64,000 bases of DNA from Planctomycetota bacterium. Lineage in GTDB: Bacteria > Planctomycetota > UBA1135 > UBA2386. Positions 26,299-36,900 of the stretch are shown in pieces (position 1 is the stretch's first letter; every line of letters starts with the position of its first letter). Made by a program: the position numbers and the translations under genes. Location of the stretch: the NCBI GenBank assembly GCA_016716265.1, contig JADJWQ010000006.1:186001-250000 (forward strand), in the 5' to 3' direction. The notes under the pieces are model-generated. The model was not told the DNA's origin. It made no database searches and saw nothing but the letters and a program-made list of their open reading frames with translations.

Positions 26299-27789
26299 TC
26301 AAGGTCGCGGTGTGAGCCGATAGCCGTGGAAGGCGAGCGACGCCACCGGCTCGAACTCGTAGCGCTCGCGCAGCAGCTCGAGGACCAGCGGCCCGGCCTC
26401 GCCGGGCTTCGCCGGCTGCTCGAGGGTGTGTAGCCCGTCCTCGCTGAGCAGCAGGATCCGGCCGGCGCGCAGCTGTTCGATCTTCGTCACCAGGAGCGCG
26501 CCGAACCTCTGCAGCGTCTCGGCCGGGAATGCGCGCGCGTCGAAGGCATCGTAGAAGTCGTCCGCGCTGCGAGCGCCCTGGAAGTATCCCCACAGCGTCG
26601 AGAAGTCCTCCGGGCTCGCCGCGATCGGGTACGGCTCCCCCGGTGCCGCCAGCGCGCGCATCCCCTCGGCGCGCGCCGCGAACGGCTCGGTGTCGTGACG
26701 CACGATCCAGAGTGCGGAGAGCAGCGCGGCGACGGCGACCGCGATCCAGCCGAAACGGCGCGGCCACGCGAGCAGCACGGCCAGCGCGAGCGGCCAGGCG
26801 AGCGGCAGCGCGTAGGCGCCGCGCTCCTCGAAGCCGGCGAGGATCGCGAAGCTGATGCCCCAATACGCGAGCACGGCGCAGCCGAGCGCGGCGGCGAGCC
26901 CGCGCGCGAAGCCACGGCGGTAGAGGCCGAGCGACAGCACCGACATCGGCAGGAACGGCTGGATGATCTCCTGCCACAGGTTGCGTGGCAGCTCGGCGGG
27001 GTGCTTGATCTGCTCGGAAGCGTGCTGGACGAAGAACGCGTAGTTGCCGCGCACGTCGCCGACGGTGCCGGCGAGCACGCCGAGGTGACGCGCACCCCAC
27101 ATGCCGACGACCGTCGCGACGCAGGTGAGCGCGGCGAGCCCCCACAGCCTGCGCCACGAACGCGGCGCGCTGTCGGCGAATCCGGCGCGCGAGAACCAGG
27201 CGAGCAGCGGCAGGTGCACGGCGAGCACCAGGAAGCCGGTCGAGTGGGCGGCGTACGCGCTGGTCGTCGCCACCGCGAGCAGCAGGGCGGCGAGCACCTC
27301 GCCGCGCGCCGTGCGGCGCGTCGCGAGCACGGCGGCGGCCCACACCGAGAAGCCGTAGAACGCGAAGAACGGGCCGTGGCGCTCCACCACGGTCGCGTAG
27401 AACACGACCCCCGGCGCCGTGCCGACGAGCGCCGCGAGCAGCAGCGCCTCGCGGCGCGTGACGCCGAGGCGCCGCGCCGCCGCGTGACACAGCGCGACGC
27501 CGATCGCCGTGCCGACTCCGCTGAGCGCGACGACCGACTCGAGCATCGGCGCGCCGAGCACCTCGCCGGTGCGCTTCGCCAGCAACGCGAGCGGCTTGTA
27601 GAGCAGGTGCATGTCGCTGCGGATGTCCTCCGCATGGATGCGGCGGAGCAGCCGCCAGCCGTCGACGCCGTACAGCGTGCGCTGCCCGGCGAGCAGGTAG
27701 ACGACGAGCGCGACGGCGAGCACCCACAGGGTGTCGAGCCGCGCGCGCAGCGGGGAAGGTCGGGCCGGAGCGGCCGGGGGCGGAGGCAT
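26299..27789 (-). CDS. polytopic membrane protein, glycosyltransferase-39-like
   Basis: This 496-residue integral membrane protein has roughly ten hydrophobic helices, beginning with TLWVLAVALVVYLLAG, and a soluble C-terminal tail of about 110 residues. The first loop contains GVDGWRLLRRIHAEDI, and an early lumenal-type Asp/Glu cluster of this kind is typical of GT-C fold mannosyl- or arabinosyl-transferases, though no definite GT39 motif is visible. It is likely involved in cell-surface glycan or lipid modification, by topology only. It is divergently transcribed from the AGE-family epimerase gene, with 110 bp between starts, and is 70 bp upstream of the MDR dehydrogenase. Confidence 0.65.
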   Translation of the reverse strand: MPPPPAAPARPSPLRARLDTLWVLAVALVVYLLAGQRTLYGVDGWRLLRRIHAEDIRSDMHLLYKPLALLAKRTGEVLGAPMLESVVALSGVGTAIGVALCHAAARRLGVTRREALLLAALVGTAPGVVFYATVVERHGPFFAFYGFSVWAAAVLATRRTARGEVLAALLLAVATTSAYAAHSTGFLVLAVHLPLLAWFSRAGFADSAPRSWRRLWGLAALTCVATVVGMWGARHLGVLAGTVGDVRGNYAFFVQHASEQIKHPAELPRNLWQEIIQPFLPMSVLSLGLYRRGFARGLAAALGCAVLAYWGISFAILAGFEERGAYALPLAWPLALAVLLAWPRRFGWIAVAVAALLSALWIVRHDTEPFAARAEGMRALAAPGEPYPIAASPEDFSTLWGYFQGARSADDFYDAFDARAFPAETLQRFGALLVTKIEQLRAGRILLLSEDGLHTLEQPAKPGEAGPLVLELLRERYEFEPVASLAFHGYRLTPRP

Positions 27790-27899
27790 GGTCTCGATGC
27801 TCCAAGCTTGCGGCGCCGGGGCGTGCGAATCGAGCCTGCGCGCGCATGGCGGCCGCCGGTTATGAATCGGGCTCGACCGACCCGAACCCGACGACCGCG

Positions 27900-29138
27900 A
27901 TGGACGACGCGAACGCGATGACGGTGGAGCGCCTGCGCTGGCTCGGCGCGCGCTACCGCTCCGGACTGCTCGAGCAGGTACTCCCGTTCTGGCTCCGCCA
28001 CGCGGTCGACCGCGAGCACGGCGGCTTCATCACCTGCCTCGACCGCGACGGCACCGTGGTCGACACCGACAAGGGCATCTGGGTGCAGGGTCGCTTCGCG
28101 TGGTTGCTCGCGACCCTCTACGCCGAGGTCGAGCCGCGGCCGGAGTGGCTCGAGCTCGCGCGGCACGGCGTCGAGTTCCTGCGCCGCCACGGCTTCGACG
28201 CGGACGGTCGGATGTTCTTCCAGGTGACCCGCGACGGCCGCCCGCTGCGCAAGCGGCGCTACCTGTTCAGCGAGTGCTTCACGATCGCGGCGTTCGCGGC
28301 GCTCGCGCGCGCGAGCGGCGACGAGCGCGCGCGCGACGACGCGCTCGAGCTGTTCCGCCGCGTCTGCCGGTACGTCGACGACCCGAGCCTGCTGCCGCCG
28401 CCGAAGGTCGACGCGCGCACGCGCCCGTGCAAGGGCCTCGCGCTGCCGATGATCACGATCGTGACCGCGCAGATCCTGCGCCGCGTCTGCGACGACCCGC
28501 TGTGCACGGAGCGCATCGACCGCGCCGTGCACGAGATCGAGCACCACTTCATGCACCCCGAGTTGGCCGCGGTGCTCGAGGTCGTCGGACCGCACGGCGA
28601 GTACCTCGACCACTTCGACGGCCGGACCTTGAACCCCGGCCACGCGATCGAGGCGGCGTGGTTCCTGCTCGAGGAGGCGCGGCTGCGCGGCGGCGACCAG
28701 TCGCACCTCGTCCGCCTCGGCACGACGATCCTCGACTGGATGTGGCCGCGCGGCTGGGATCCGCAGCACGGCGGCATCCTGTACTTCGTCGACGTGCACG
28801 GCGGGCCGGTGCAGGAGTACTGGCACGACATGAAGTTCTGGTGGCCACAGAACGAGGCGACGATCGCCACGCTGATGGCGTGGGCGGCGACCGGCGAGCC
28901 GCGCTACGCGAGCTGGCACCGCCAGATCGACGATTGGATGCACGCGCACTATCCCGACCCCGAGCACGGCGAGTGGTTCGGCTACCTGCACCGCGACGGC
29001 CGGCTGTCGTCGTCCCTGAAGGGCGGACTGTGGAAGGGCCCGTTCCACATTCCGCGCATGCAGCTCCGCTGCTGGCAGCTCTGCGAGGAGCTCGCCGCGC
29101 GGGCCGCCGACGTGGCGGTGCCGGCACCCCGTTCGTGA
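27900..29138 (+). CDS. N-acylglucosamine 2-epimerase (AGE) family protein
   Basis: The 412-residue cytoplasmic protein fits the (alpha/alpha)6-barrel AGE family, which interconverts N-acetylglucosamine and N-acetylmannosamine, or related sugars such as cellobiose and mannose in sister groups. Recognisable stretches are HGGFITCLDRDGTVVDTDKGIWVQGRFAWLLATLY near the start, LNPGHAIEAAWFLLEEA near residue 245, and EYWHDMKFWWPQNEATIATLMAW near 300, which carry the conserved His and Glu of the pocket. Start at 27900 (MDDANAM) is favoured; 27918 is an alternative and neither has a strong ribosome-binding site. Family is secure; sugar specificity is not determined. Confidence 0.9.
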   Translation: MDDANAMTVERLRWLGARYRSGLLEQVLPFWLRHAVDREHGGFITCLDRDGTVVDTDKGIWVQGRFAWLLATLYAEVEPRPEWLELARHGVEFLRRHGFDADGRMFFQVTRDGRPLRKRRYLFSECFTIAAFAALARASGDERARDDALELFRRVCRYVDDPSLLPPPKVDARTRPCKGLALPMITIVTAQILRRVCDDPLCTERIDRAVHEIEHHFMHPELAAVLEVVGPHGEYLDHFDGRTLNPGHAIEAAWFLLEEARLRGGDQSHLVRLGTTILDWMWPRGWDPQHGGILYFVDVHGGPVQEYWHDMKFWWPQNEATIATLMAWAATGEPRYASWHRQIDDWMHAHYPDPEHGEWFGYLHRDGRLSSSLKGGLWKGPFHIPRMQLRCWQLCEELAARAADVAVPAPRS

Positions 29139-29394
29139 GCCGCGCCCATTGGCGAGCGGCCGGGATCCCGACCGCAATGCGCGCTGCGACAGGCCTGGGA
29201 CATGGCCGTTCGCGACGAATTCGTGACGACGCGGAACGCCCATCGCGCCCGCGACAGGGAATCCTGGGAAATGTTGGACCAGGCTGCCGTCGCGCAGGCT
29301 CCAGGTGCCCGTTCCATCGGGGCGCGGGTTCCGGGAGCCACGGCGGCTTCGACCGGAGCCTCGAGCCACACCCCGTCTGGAGAAACCCGACGCG

Positions 29395-30573
29395 ATGAAC
29401 CGTTCCACCCTCGTCACCACCCTCGTCACGAATCTCGCCCTCGTCGCGGCCGCGACGGCGCAGGGCGTCCCCCTGGTCATCAAGCCGGCCGACGGCACGG
29501 TCCGCTACACGGTCGACACGCGGGACCACACGGTCGCCGAGACCAGCATCACCGTCGACGGCCAGCCCTTCGAAGGACGCGGTGGCCGGATGGCCGGCCC
29601 GCGCGAGACCGACGCGTCGTCGCACGTCGTGTTCGACGAGCAGGCTGCCGACGGCGTCGTCCAGCGCACCTACGTCGAGGGGCGCGCGTCGATGACGATG
29701 CCGGGCCGCGACGGCGAGCCGATGGAGCAGGAGGTCGAGTCGGGCCTCGTCGGCACGCCGCTGTTCATCGTCGAGGACGACCGCGGGGTCGTCGTGCTGC
29801 AGGGCAGCGCCGACGGTGAGGAGCTGCCGCGCTTCGCCGCGATGGGCATGCCGCCGCGCGTGTCGTTCGCCGGCATCACGCCCGACAAGTCGATCGACGT
29901 CGGCGGCCAGTTCGAGCTGCCGGCGGCGTTCCTGCAGTCGTTCGCGATGATCAACCACCCGGTGCGGCCGGCGATGGAACCCGGCGCTCGCGGCCCTGGC
30001 GGCCGGCAGCCGCCCGGCGAGGGCCAGCCTCCCGAGCGCGGTCAGGGCGCTCCGCAGCGCGGCCAGTTCGGTGGCCGGGTCGGCGGTGGCATGGGCCGCA
30101 TGGGTGGCGGCGCCGACTTCGCGATGCTCGCGGCCCCCGGCCTGAGCGGTGCGATCACCGGCGAGCTGTACGCGAACGAGGGCGGCATCGCGAAGATCCG
30201 CATCAAGGGCGTGCGCCAGGGCGAGGGCGACTTCGCCGAGCTCGGCCTCACGCCGCAGCCGCGCCGTCCCGCTGGTGGCGAGGACCCGAGCGCCGGTGGC
30301 GACAACCCCCGCGGCCCGGGTCGCGGCGGCTTCGGCGGCATGGCGCCGCAGACCGGCAAGGTCGCGGTCGAGCTCGCCGGCGAGCTGTGGATCGACACCC
30401 GCACGCACCAGCTCGTCAAGCTGGTCGTCGAGGGCAACGCGACGATGGCGAGCAGCCGCTCGATGGACCGCGGCGGCCAGCAGATGGACATGGCGACCGA
30501 GACGCACCGGACGTTCCGCGTCGCGGTCGAGGCCGGCCCGGCGCCCGCCCCGAAGGGCGACGGCGGCAACTGA
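29395..30573 (+). CDS. secreted Gly/Pro-rich protein, function unknown
   Basis: This 392-residue exported protein begins at 29395 with signal peptide MNRSTLVTTLVTNLALVAAATAQ. Two beta-rich segments (about 25-190 and 235-375) are separated by a linker rich in Gly, Pro, Gln and Arg (about 195-240), and a second Gly-rich linker follows near 290-320. The second half contains ELWIDTRTHQLVKLVVEGNATM, the kind of strand pair seen in lipoprotein-carrier-like or beta-sandwich folds. No catalytic motif was found. Its Gly/Arg/Met-rich linkers resemble those of the repeat protein encoded two genes downstream, and it lies just before the membrane-tethered sigma factor gene on the same strand, so it may be part of that module. 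Confidence 0.7.
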   Translation: MNRSTLVTTLVTNLALVAAATAQGVPLVIKPADGTVRYTVDTRDHTVAETSITVDGQPFEGRGGRMAGPRETDASSHVVFDEQAADGVVQRTYVEGRASMTMPGRDGEPMEQEVESGLVGTPLFIVEDDRGVVVLQGSADGEELPRFAAMGMPPRVSFAGITPDKSIDVGGQFELPAAFLQSFAMINHPVRPAMEPGARGPGGRQPPGEGQPPERGQGAPQRGQFGGRVGGGMGRMGGGADFAMLAAPGLSGAITGELYANEGGIAKIRIKGVRQGEGDFAELGLTPQPRRPAGGEDPSAGGDNPRGPGRGGFGGMAPQTGKVAVELAGELWIDTRTHQLVKLVVEGNATMASSRSMDRGGQQMDMATETHRTFRVAVEAGPAPAPKGDGGN

Positions 30574-30689
30574 TCGTCGAAGAGCATTCGGGTCCGCGGC
30601 GCGCACCGCGCAGGGCGGCGCGCGCCGTGGTCCTCGTTCGAGCAAGGATGGAGAACCGTCGCGCCGGGTCGCTCCCGAGGTGACCCTGT

Positions 30690-30714
30690 GACACCGCGGC
30701 GCCCCCGCGGTGTC
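30690..30714 (+). terminator. strong GC hairpin downstream of the secreted Gly-rich protein gene
   Basis: gacaccgcgg and ccgcggtgtc pair perfectly over 10 bp around a 5-base loop. It sits about 115 bp after the stop codon and about 90 bp before the sigma-factor gene. There is no T-tract, so it is a candidate terminator or leader structure only. Confidence 0.45.
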
Positions 30715-30806
30715 CTCTCGGGAGCGGCCCGGCCGACCTTGCGTCGGACCGAGGGGCCACCGCGCCACTCGGATCCGCTCGGCCAGGACTGCTGCAGGCC
30801 GCCGTC

Positions 30807-33800
30807 ATGAACCCGCCGCGCGACACCACACCGCTCGACCTCGCCGAGCTGCACCGGCACGCGCCGGGGCTCCGCGCGCTGGTCCGCGAGCTGGTGCTCG
30901 ACGACTCGCGGGTGGACGACGTCCTGCAGGAGACCTGGCTGCGCGCGCTAGAGAGCCCGCCGCGCGACCGCGCGGCGCTCGGGCGCTGGCTGCGCACGGT
31001 CGCACGCCGCCTCGCGTTCCGCGAGCTGCGCCGCGAGCGCATGGCGCCGCACGCGGACGCGGCCGGCGAGCCGGACGACCCGCTGCCGCCGCCCGACCGG
31101 ATCGTCGAGCGCGAGGCCGCGCGCCGCGAGGTCGTCGAGGTCGTGCTCGGGCTCGACGAGCCGTACCGCTCCACGGTCCTGTACCGCTACTTCGAGGGGC
31201 TGACGTCCCGCGAGATCGCCCGCCGCGCGCAGCTGCCGCTCGACACGGTGCGCACGCGCCTCAAGCGCGGCCTCGCGCTGGTGCGCGGTCGGCTCGACGC
31301 GAACCACGGCGGCGAGCCGGCGCGCTGGCACCGCGCCCTGCTGCCGCTGGCGACGCTGCCGATCGGCGTGACCGCCGCGCCCGTCGGCGCGGGCACGGCG
31401 GGTACCTGGTGGCTCGCGTCCTGGCGTGCCGCGCTCGCGCTGCTGGCGGTGGTCGGCGCCGCGCTCGCGACCGTGCTGGCGCTGCGCACGCCCGCCGCCG
31501 ACGTCGCACCGGCCGCCCCGGCGACGCTGGTGGCGTTCTCCGCCGACGACCTGCGCAGCGATTCGCGCGGCGACGATCTCGCGGCGCTCGCCGTCCGCGC
31601 GCCGCTGCAGGCCGCGACGACCGAGGCGAGCCCCGCCGATGCCGACGCCCCGAGCGCCGCGCGACCGACGCTCGACCTGCGCGGCAGCGTGCTCGAGCCC
31701 GGCGGCCGGCCGCTCGGCGGTGCGCGCGTCGAGCTCCGGCTCGCGCCGCTCCCGGGTCGCGATGCAGGCGGCGGCCGGCGCCGCGACGGCGGCGCGGACG
31801 GCGCGCGCACCCCCGACCAGCGCGCCACCGAGCGCCGCGTGCCCGACGTCGCGATCACCGATGCCGCCGGCCGGTTCCGCTTCGTCGGCCCGGCGTTCCC
31901 GGAGACCGCGGTCGGCCTCGTCGTCACCCACCCGCGCTTCGCGACGACGGTGGTCGACACCAGCTGGCACTTCCGCGAAGGCGTGCTCGAGCTCGGCGCC
32001 GTGGTCGCCGATCCCGGGCGCGACCTGGTCGGTCGCGTCGAGGACGCCGGGGGGGTCGCCGTCGGCGGTGCGACCGTCGAGCTCGGCGCCGAGCGCGCCG
32101 AGCCAGCCGGAGCACCATCGCTGGCGGTGGGCCGCGCGACCAGCGATCCCGACGGCCGCTTCGTGCTGCCGCGCGCGCCGGCGCGGCTGGCGTTGCACCT
32201 GACCGCGCTGCGGCCGGGTGGACGACCGGCACCGGAGGTCGCGCTCCCGCCGGGCGCCGCCCCGGACTGGCTGCGGCTCGTGCTCGAAACCGAGGTCGAG
32301 CTGCGCGGTCGCTTCGTCGACGCCAGCGGCGCACCGCTGCCCGATCGCCCGGTCGCGTTCGTCGCCAGCTCCGAGCGGAGCGCGCTCCAACGCGCCGCCC
32401 GCAGCACCAGCGACGCGGACGGCACCTTCGTGCTGCGCGCCGCGCCGTCGACCGCCGGCACGCTGCTCGCGCTCGACCCGACCAGCGGGCTCGTCGCCAC
32501 AGCGGACGGCGTCATGCCCGCGGCGACGGACCCCGGCGCGCCGCCGGTGGAGCTCCGGCTGCCGGCCCCGCGCAGCGTCGCGGGCCGCGTGCTGGCGGCG
32601 GACACCGGCCAGCCGCTGGCGGGCGCGACGGTCGACGTGCTCGGTGCGCCCCGCCAGGGCGCGGCGGGTGAACTCCGCGGGCGCGCCGCCACCACCGACG
32701 TCGACGGTCGGTTCCGCATCGACGGCCTGCCCGCGGCGCGCATCGCGCTGCGCGCGACCGCCCCCGGCCGGCCACCCTCGGCGCCACTGCTGATCGATCT
32801 CAGCCGCGGCGACGCGGCCGCGCCGGCGGAATTCGAGCTCGCTCCCGGCGCCGACCTGCGCGTGCGGGTGCTGACCGCCGAGGGTGCGCCGGTCGCCGCG
32901 GCGCGGGTCCGGGTCCTCGGCGGCGCGCCGAGCGTGCCGGTGGCGGGCCGCCCCGACGGACCGGCGGACGCCGGCGCCGGCGGTCGGCCAGGGCACCGCG
33001 GCCGCCTGCCGCGCGGTCCGCTCGGGGCGCGCAGCGGCTGGACCGACGCCGATGGATCCGCCGCGATCGACGGGCTGCCGGGCGACCGCCCGCTGACGGT
33101 GGAGGTCGAGCCGACCGACGCACCGGGGCTCCGCGTCGAGCTCCCGCCGCTGGCGACGATCGCGACCGGCGCGGCCCCCATCGAGCTGCGCCTCCCTGCG
33201 CCCGCGCGCATCGAGCTCACGCTCGACGGCAGCCTGCCGGGCCGCGCGCTGCTGGTCGCGATCGACGCTGACGGAGCCCGGCGCGCGACGCCCGTCACGG
33301 CGACGGGCCTGACGAGGCTCGCCGGCCTCGCCCCGGGCCACCACGAAGTCTGGCTCGAGCCGCGCGAGCTCGCTGCCGGCGTGCTGCTCGGCGAGGCCGA
33401 GCTCGCGCCCGGCGGCGCCGCCCGCTTCGCGTTCCGCGCCGCCGACGCCCGCCCCGCCCGCCTGGTCGGGCGCGTCGAGACCGCGGCGCCCGGCGACGAG
33501 CTGCTCGACTGCGAGCGCCTCGAGATCCGCCTCCGCCGCGCCGGCGAGCGCCGGGCGCTGGCCGCCGTGCCGCTCGCGGCCGACGGTCGCTTCGAGCTCG
33601 CCGGCCTGCCGCCGGGCCGCTACGACCTCGAGCTCGGCGAGCGCGGCGCGCCGCGCGGCGTGTGGCTCGCGTGGCGCAGCACCGGCCTCGTGCCCGGCGA
33701 GACCGTCGTCTGGGACCTCGCGCCCGAGGTCGCCGGGCTGCTGGTGACCGCCGACGCGGCGCCGCTCGGCGCCTGGCTGCACCGCCCCGCCGGCGCGGCG

Positions 33801-33980
33801 GGCGAACCGGCACTGAACCTGCACGTCCGCGGCGGCGACCACCTGCGCCTGCCCGCCGGCGACTGGCGGGTGCGCGACCCCGCCACCCTCACGTCCACCG
33901 ACCGAATCGATTCCGCATCCGGCGACGAGCTCCGCATCCGACCCGGCACGCTCCACGAGTTGCATCTGACCGACCGATGA
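30807..33980 (+). CDS. membrane-tethered ECF sigma factor fused to periplasmic carboxypeptidase-regulatory-like repeats
   Basis: This 1057-residue protein joins a complete ECF sigma factor to an exported sensor-like part. Region 2 spans about residues 10-80 (DDVLQETWLRALES, then LGRWLRTVARRLAFRELRRER) and region 4 about 108-165 (DEPYRSTVLYRYFEGLTSREIARRAQLPLDTVRTRLKRGLALVRGRL). A membrane-spanning helix follows at about 207-226, preceded by a weakly hydrophobic stretch at 178-200. Residues 285-1057 contain at least five CnaB/carboxypeptidase-regulatory-like units of the form GxV-x-D/E-x-x-G-x-P-L-x-x-A-x-V-x-L ... T-D-x-D-G-x-F. No separate anti-sigma gene follows. The ATG of the next gene overlaps its stop (ATGA), indicating coupled translation. 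Single-protein transmembrane signalling to RNA polymerase is inferred from architecture. Confidence 0.87.
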   Translation: MNPPRDTTPLDLAELHRHAPGLRALVRELVLDDSRVDDVLQETWLRALESPPRDRAALGRWLRTVARRLAFRELRRERMAPHADAAGEPDDPLPPPDRIVEREAARREVVEVVLGLDEPYRSTVLYRYFEGLTSREIARRAQLPLDTVRTRLKRGLALVRGRLDANHGGEPARWHRALLPLATLPIGVTAAPVGAGTAGTWWLASWRAALALLAVVGAALATVLALRTPAADVAPAAPATLVAFSADDLRSDSRGDDLAALAVRAPLQAATTEASPADADAPSAARPTLDLRGSVLEPGGRPLGGARVELRLAPLPGRDAGGGRRRDGGADGARTPDQRATERRVPDVAITDAAGRFRFVGPAFPETAVGLVVTHPRFATTVVDTSWHFREGVLELGAVVADPGRDLVGRVEDAGGVAVGGATVELGAERAEPAGAPSLAVGRATSDPDGRFVLPRAPARLALHLTALRPGGRPAPEVALPPGAAPDWLRLVLETEVELRGRFVDASGAPLPDRPVAFVASSERSALQRAARSTSDADGTFVLRAAPSTAGTLLALDPTSGLVATADGVMPAATDPGAPPVELRLPAPRSVAGRVLAADTGQPLAGATVDVLGAPRQGAAGELRGRAATTDVDGRFRIDGLPAARIALRATAPGRPPSAPLLIDLSRGDAAAPAEFELAPGADLRVRVLTAEGAPVAAARVRVLGGAPSVPVAGRPDGPADAGAGGRPGHRGRLPRGPLGARSGWTDADGSAAIDGLPGDRPLTVEVEPTDAPGLRVELPPLATIATGAAPIELRLPAPARIELTLDGSLPGRALLVAIDADGARRATPVTATGLTRLAGLAPGHHEVWLEPRELAAGVLLGEAELAPGGAARFAFRAADARPARLVGRVETAAPGDELLDCERLEIRLRRAGERRALAAVPLAADGRFELAGLPPGRYDLELGERGAPRGVWLAWRSTGLVPGETVVWDLAPEVAGLLVTADAAPLGAWLHRPAGAAGEPALNLHVRGGDHLRLPAGDWRVRDPATLTSTDRIDSASGDELRIRPGTLHELHLTDR

Positions 33981-36900
33981 ACGCACGCTCCTTCTCCCTG
34001 CTGGCCGTCATCCTGCTCGCGTTGGGCGGGGCCGCCTGGCTCCTGCTCGGCGACCCCGGCGCCGCGGTGGCGCCGCCGTCCGACGAGCCGCTCTCCATGT
34101 CGAACGACGGCGACAGCGGACCGCGCACCGGTCCCGCACGCCGCGCCGACGGCATCGTGCGGACCGACGTGTCGCTCAGCGGCGACGCGCGCTCGCGCGC
34201 CGACACCCAGGACGATGCGCTCGACGACGAGCGTCCGGACGGCGCATTGAACATCGCCGGCCGCGTGCTCGACACGCGCGGCACGCCGGTCGCCAATGCC
34301 GAGATCGTCGCGATGACCCAGCGCGACTTCCGCGAGCTGATTCAGCGCGGCGGCGACATGTTCCAGCGCGGCGGTGGCCGGCGACCCGATCCGGGTGCGT
34401 TCCGCGACCTGCTGCAGCCGACGCGCGCCGCCGACCCGGTGCGCACCGACCGCAACGGCCGGTACGAGCTCGCCGCGAAGGCGTTCCGCAACGGCGAGGT
34501 CCGGCTGACGGTCGCGCACGGCGACTTCGCCCCGGCCATGGTCCAGCGGCAGTGGAACACGGACGACGGCGCCGAGATGAACGTCGAGGACATCGTGCTC
34601 GACGACGGCATGCGCATCGTCGGTCAGGTGGTCGACGAGCGCGGCAACGCGGTGCCCGGCGCGACCGTCCGGCTCGAGACGACCGGCGGGCGCGGCGGCG
34701 GCGGTCGCGGTGGCCGCGGCGGCGGCCCCGGCGGTGGCCCCGGTGGCGGCCCCGGTGGGATGTTCGGCGGTGACCCGCTCGGCGCGCTGCTAGGCGACAC
34801 GACCACCGATGGCACCGGCTCCTTCGAGCTGTCGCACGCACCGGTCGGCTCGTTCCGGATCGCCGCGGAGGCGTCCCGCTACCTGCCCGGTCGCTCCGAG
34901 CAGAAGGACGGCGAGAACGGCGCGACCGTCGACGTCGGCCGCATCACGCTCGGCCCGGGCGCGCTGCTCGAGGGCGTCGTCGTCGACTCGCGCGGGCAGC
35001 CGATCGCGAACGCGCGCGTCGTCGCGACCGTCTCGCGCGACGCGATCTTCGCGCGCATGCGCGAGTCGATGGGCGACACCGGGGGACGCGGCGGCGGGCG
35101 CGGCATGATGGGCGCGATGGGCAACCTGATGGGGGCCCGCCAGGAGACGCGCACCGACGCCAACGGCGCGTTCGCGCTCGACAGCGTGCCGCAACGCGAC
35201 GTGCGCCTCGAGGTGTCGCACGACAGCTACATCGACGAGTCGCTCGAGCCGATCGCCCCGATCGAGACACCGCGCGTGCAGGTCGCGATGCGCGACCTGC
35301 TCCGCATCGCCGGCCGCGTCGTCGACGCCGCCACCGGCACGCAGATCGAGCTGTTCGCCATCAACGCGCGGCGCGTGCCGGGCGAAGCCGACGGCGGCGG
35401 TCCGTTCGGCGGGTTCGGCGGGCAGCGCGGGCAGCGGGGCCAGCGGGGCGACCAGGGTCAGCCACAGCCCGACGACCCGGAGATGCAGGCGCGGATCGCC
35501 GAACGCGAGGCGCGCATGGCCGAGGCCGAGGCGCAGCGGGAGCGCGAGCAGGTCCGCATGCAGCAGCTCCTCGGCGGCTCGGGGCTGATCCCCGGCCGCA
35601 CGCCGGCGCCGACGGCGCACGCCGAGGGCGCGTTCCAGCTCACCGACCTGCAGCCGGGCACCTACGTGCTGGACGTCGACGCGCCCGGCTACATCAAGGT
35701 CGCGGCCGGCCGCTACGAGGTCACCGAGGAGCACGTCCCGGCGGACGTCGTGATCCCGGTCGAGCGCGGCACCGCCGTGCACGGCGTGATCGTCAGCTCG
35801 CGCGACGGCGCGCCGGTCGAGAACGCCCGCGTCTCGCTGCGCCTGCCGTCGAGTGGCGACAACCAGGGCGCGGGCGCGATGTTCGGTGGCGTGCAGATCG
35901 ACTTCGGCGGCCCCGGCGGCGGGCGCGGCGGCATGCTGGCCGCGCTCGGCGGCGGGCGCGGCATGGCGCTGCAGGCCGTCCGTACCGACGCGGCCGGCCG
36001 CTTCGAGTTCGCCCCGCAGCGGCCCGGCACCTACGAGCTGGCGGTCGAGGCCGAGGGCTTCCCCGGTCTCGAGAACCCGAACTTCGTGCTGCCTGCCAAT
36101 ACGCCGGTGCACGAGGTGCGCGTCACGCTCAACAAGGGCTCGCACGTGTTCGGTGTGGTGGCCGGCCTCGCGGACGGCCAGCGCGCGCGCATCGTGTTCG
36201 TGCACGTCGAGTCGCGCGATCGCAAGACCGCGAACGTCGACGCGGAGACCGGCGAGTACTCGATCGACGGGCTGCTGGCGGGCGGTTACACCGTGCAGGT
36301 CGAGCTGCGCGACCGCGGCAACAACGGCGACTGGCGCAATCGCGTCGGCCAGGCGATCGCCTCGTCGCTCGACACGCAGCCCGACGTGTTCGTGCCCGCC
36401 GACAGCGAGTATCGCTACGACATCGCCGCCGACTCGGCCGAGCTGCCGAAGGTGACCGGTCGCGTGTTCCGCAATGGCAATCCGGGGGCCGGGCTCGAGG
36501 TGCGGCTGGTCGCGGCACAATCGGCCCAGGCGGACCCTGCACGGCGGATGATCGGCCGGCTCTCACGGCTGTTCTCGGACCGCGTCGACCCGAACACCGG
36601 CGCGTTCGAGATCGCGGCGGTGCCGCCCGGCGAGTACACGCTCGAGGTCCACACCAACGGCGGCGGACCCGGCGGCGGTCCTGGCGGCGGCCCGGGCGGC
36701 CGCGGCGGCCCGCAGCTCCGCGGTGGCGGCCCCGCGCTGCACAGCGAGCGCGTCGTGATCGTGAAGGGGCAGGATCTCGACCGCACGATCGCCGTGCAGA
36801 GCGGCTCGGTCACGCTGCGCGTGGTCGACGCGAACGGCGCCGCCGTCGATCGCGGCCGCCTCGACTTCGCGCTCGCGATCGACGCCGGCAACCTCGACCC

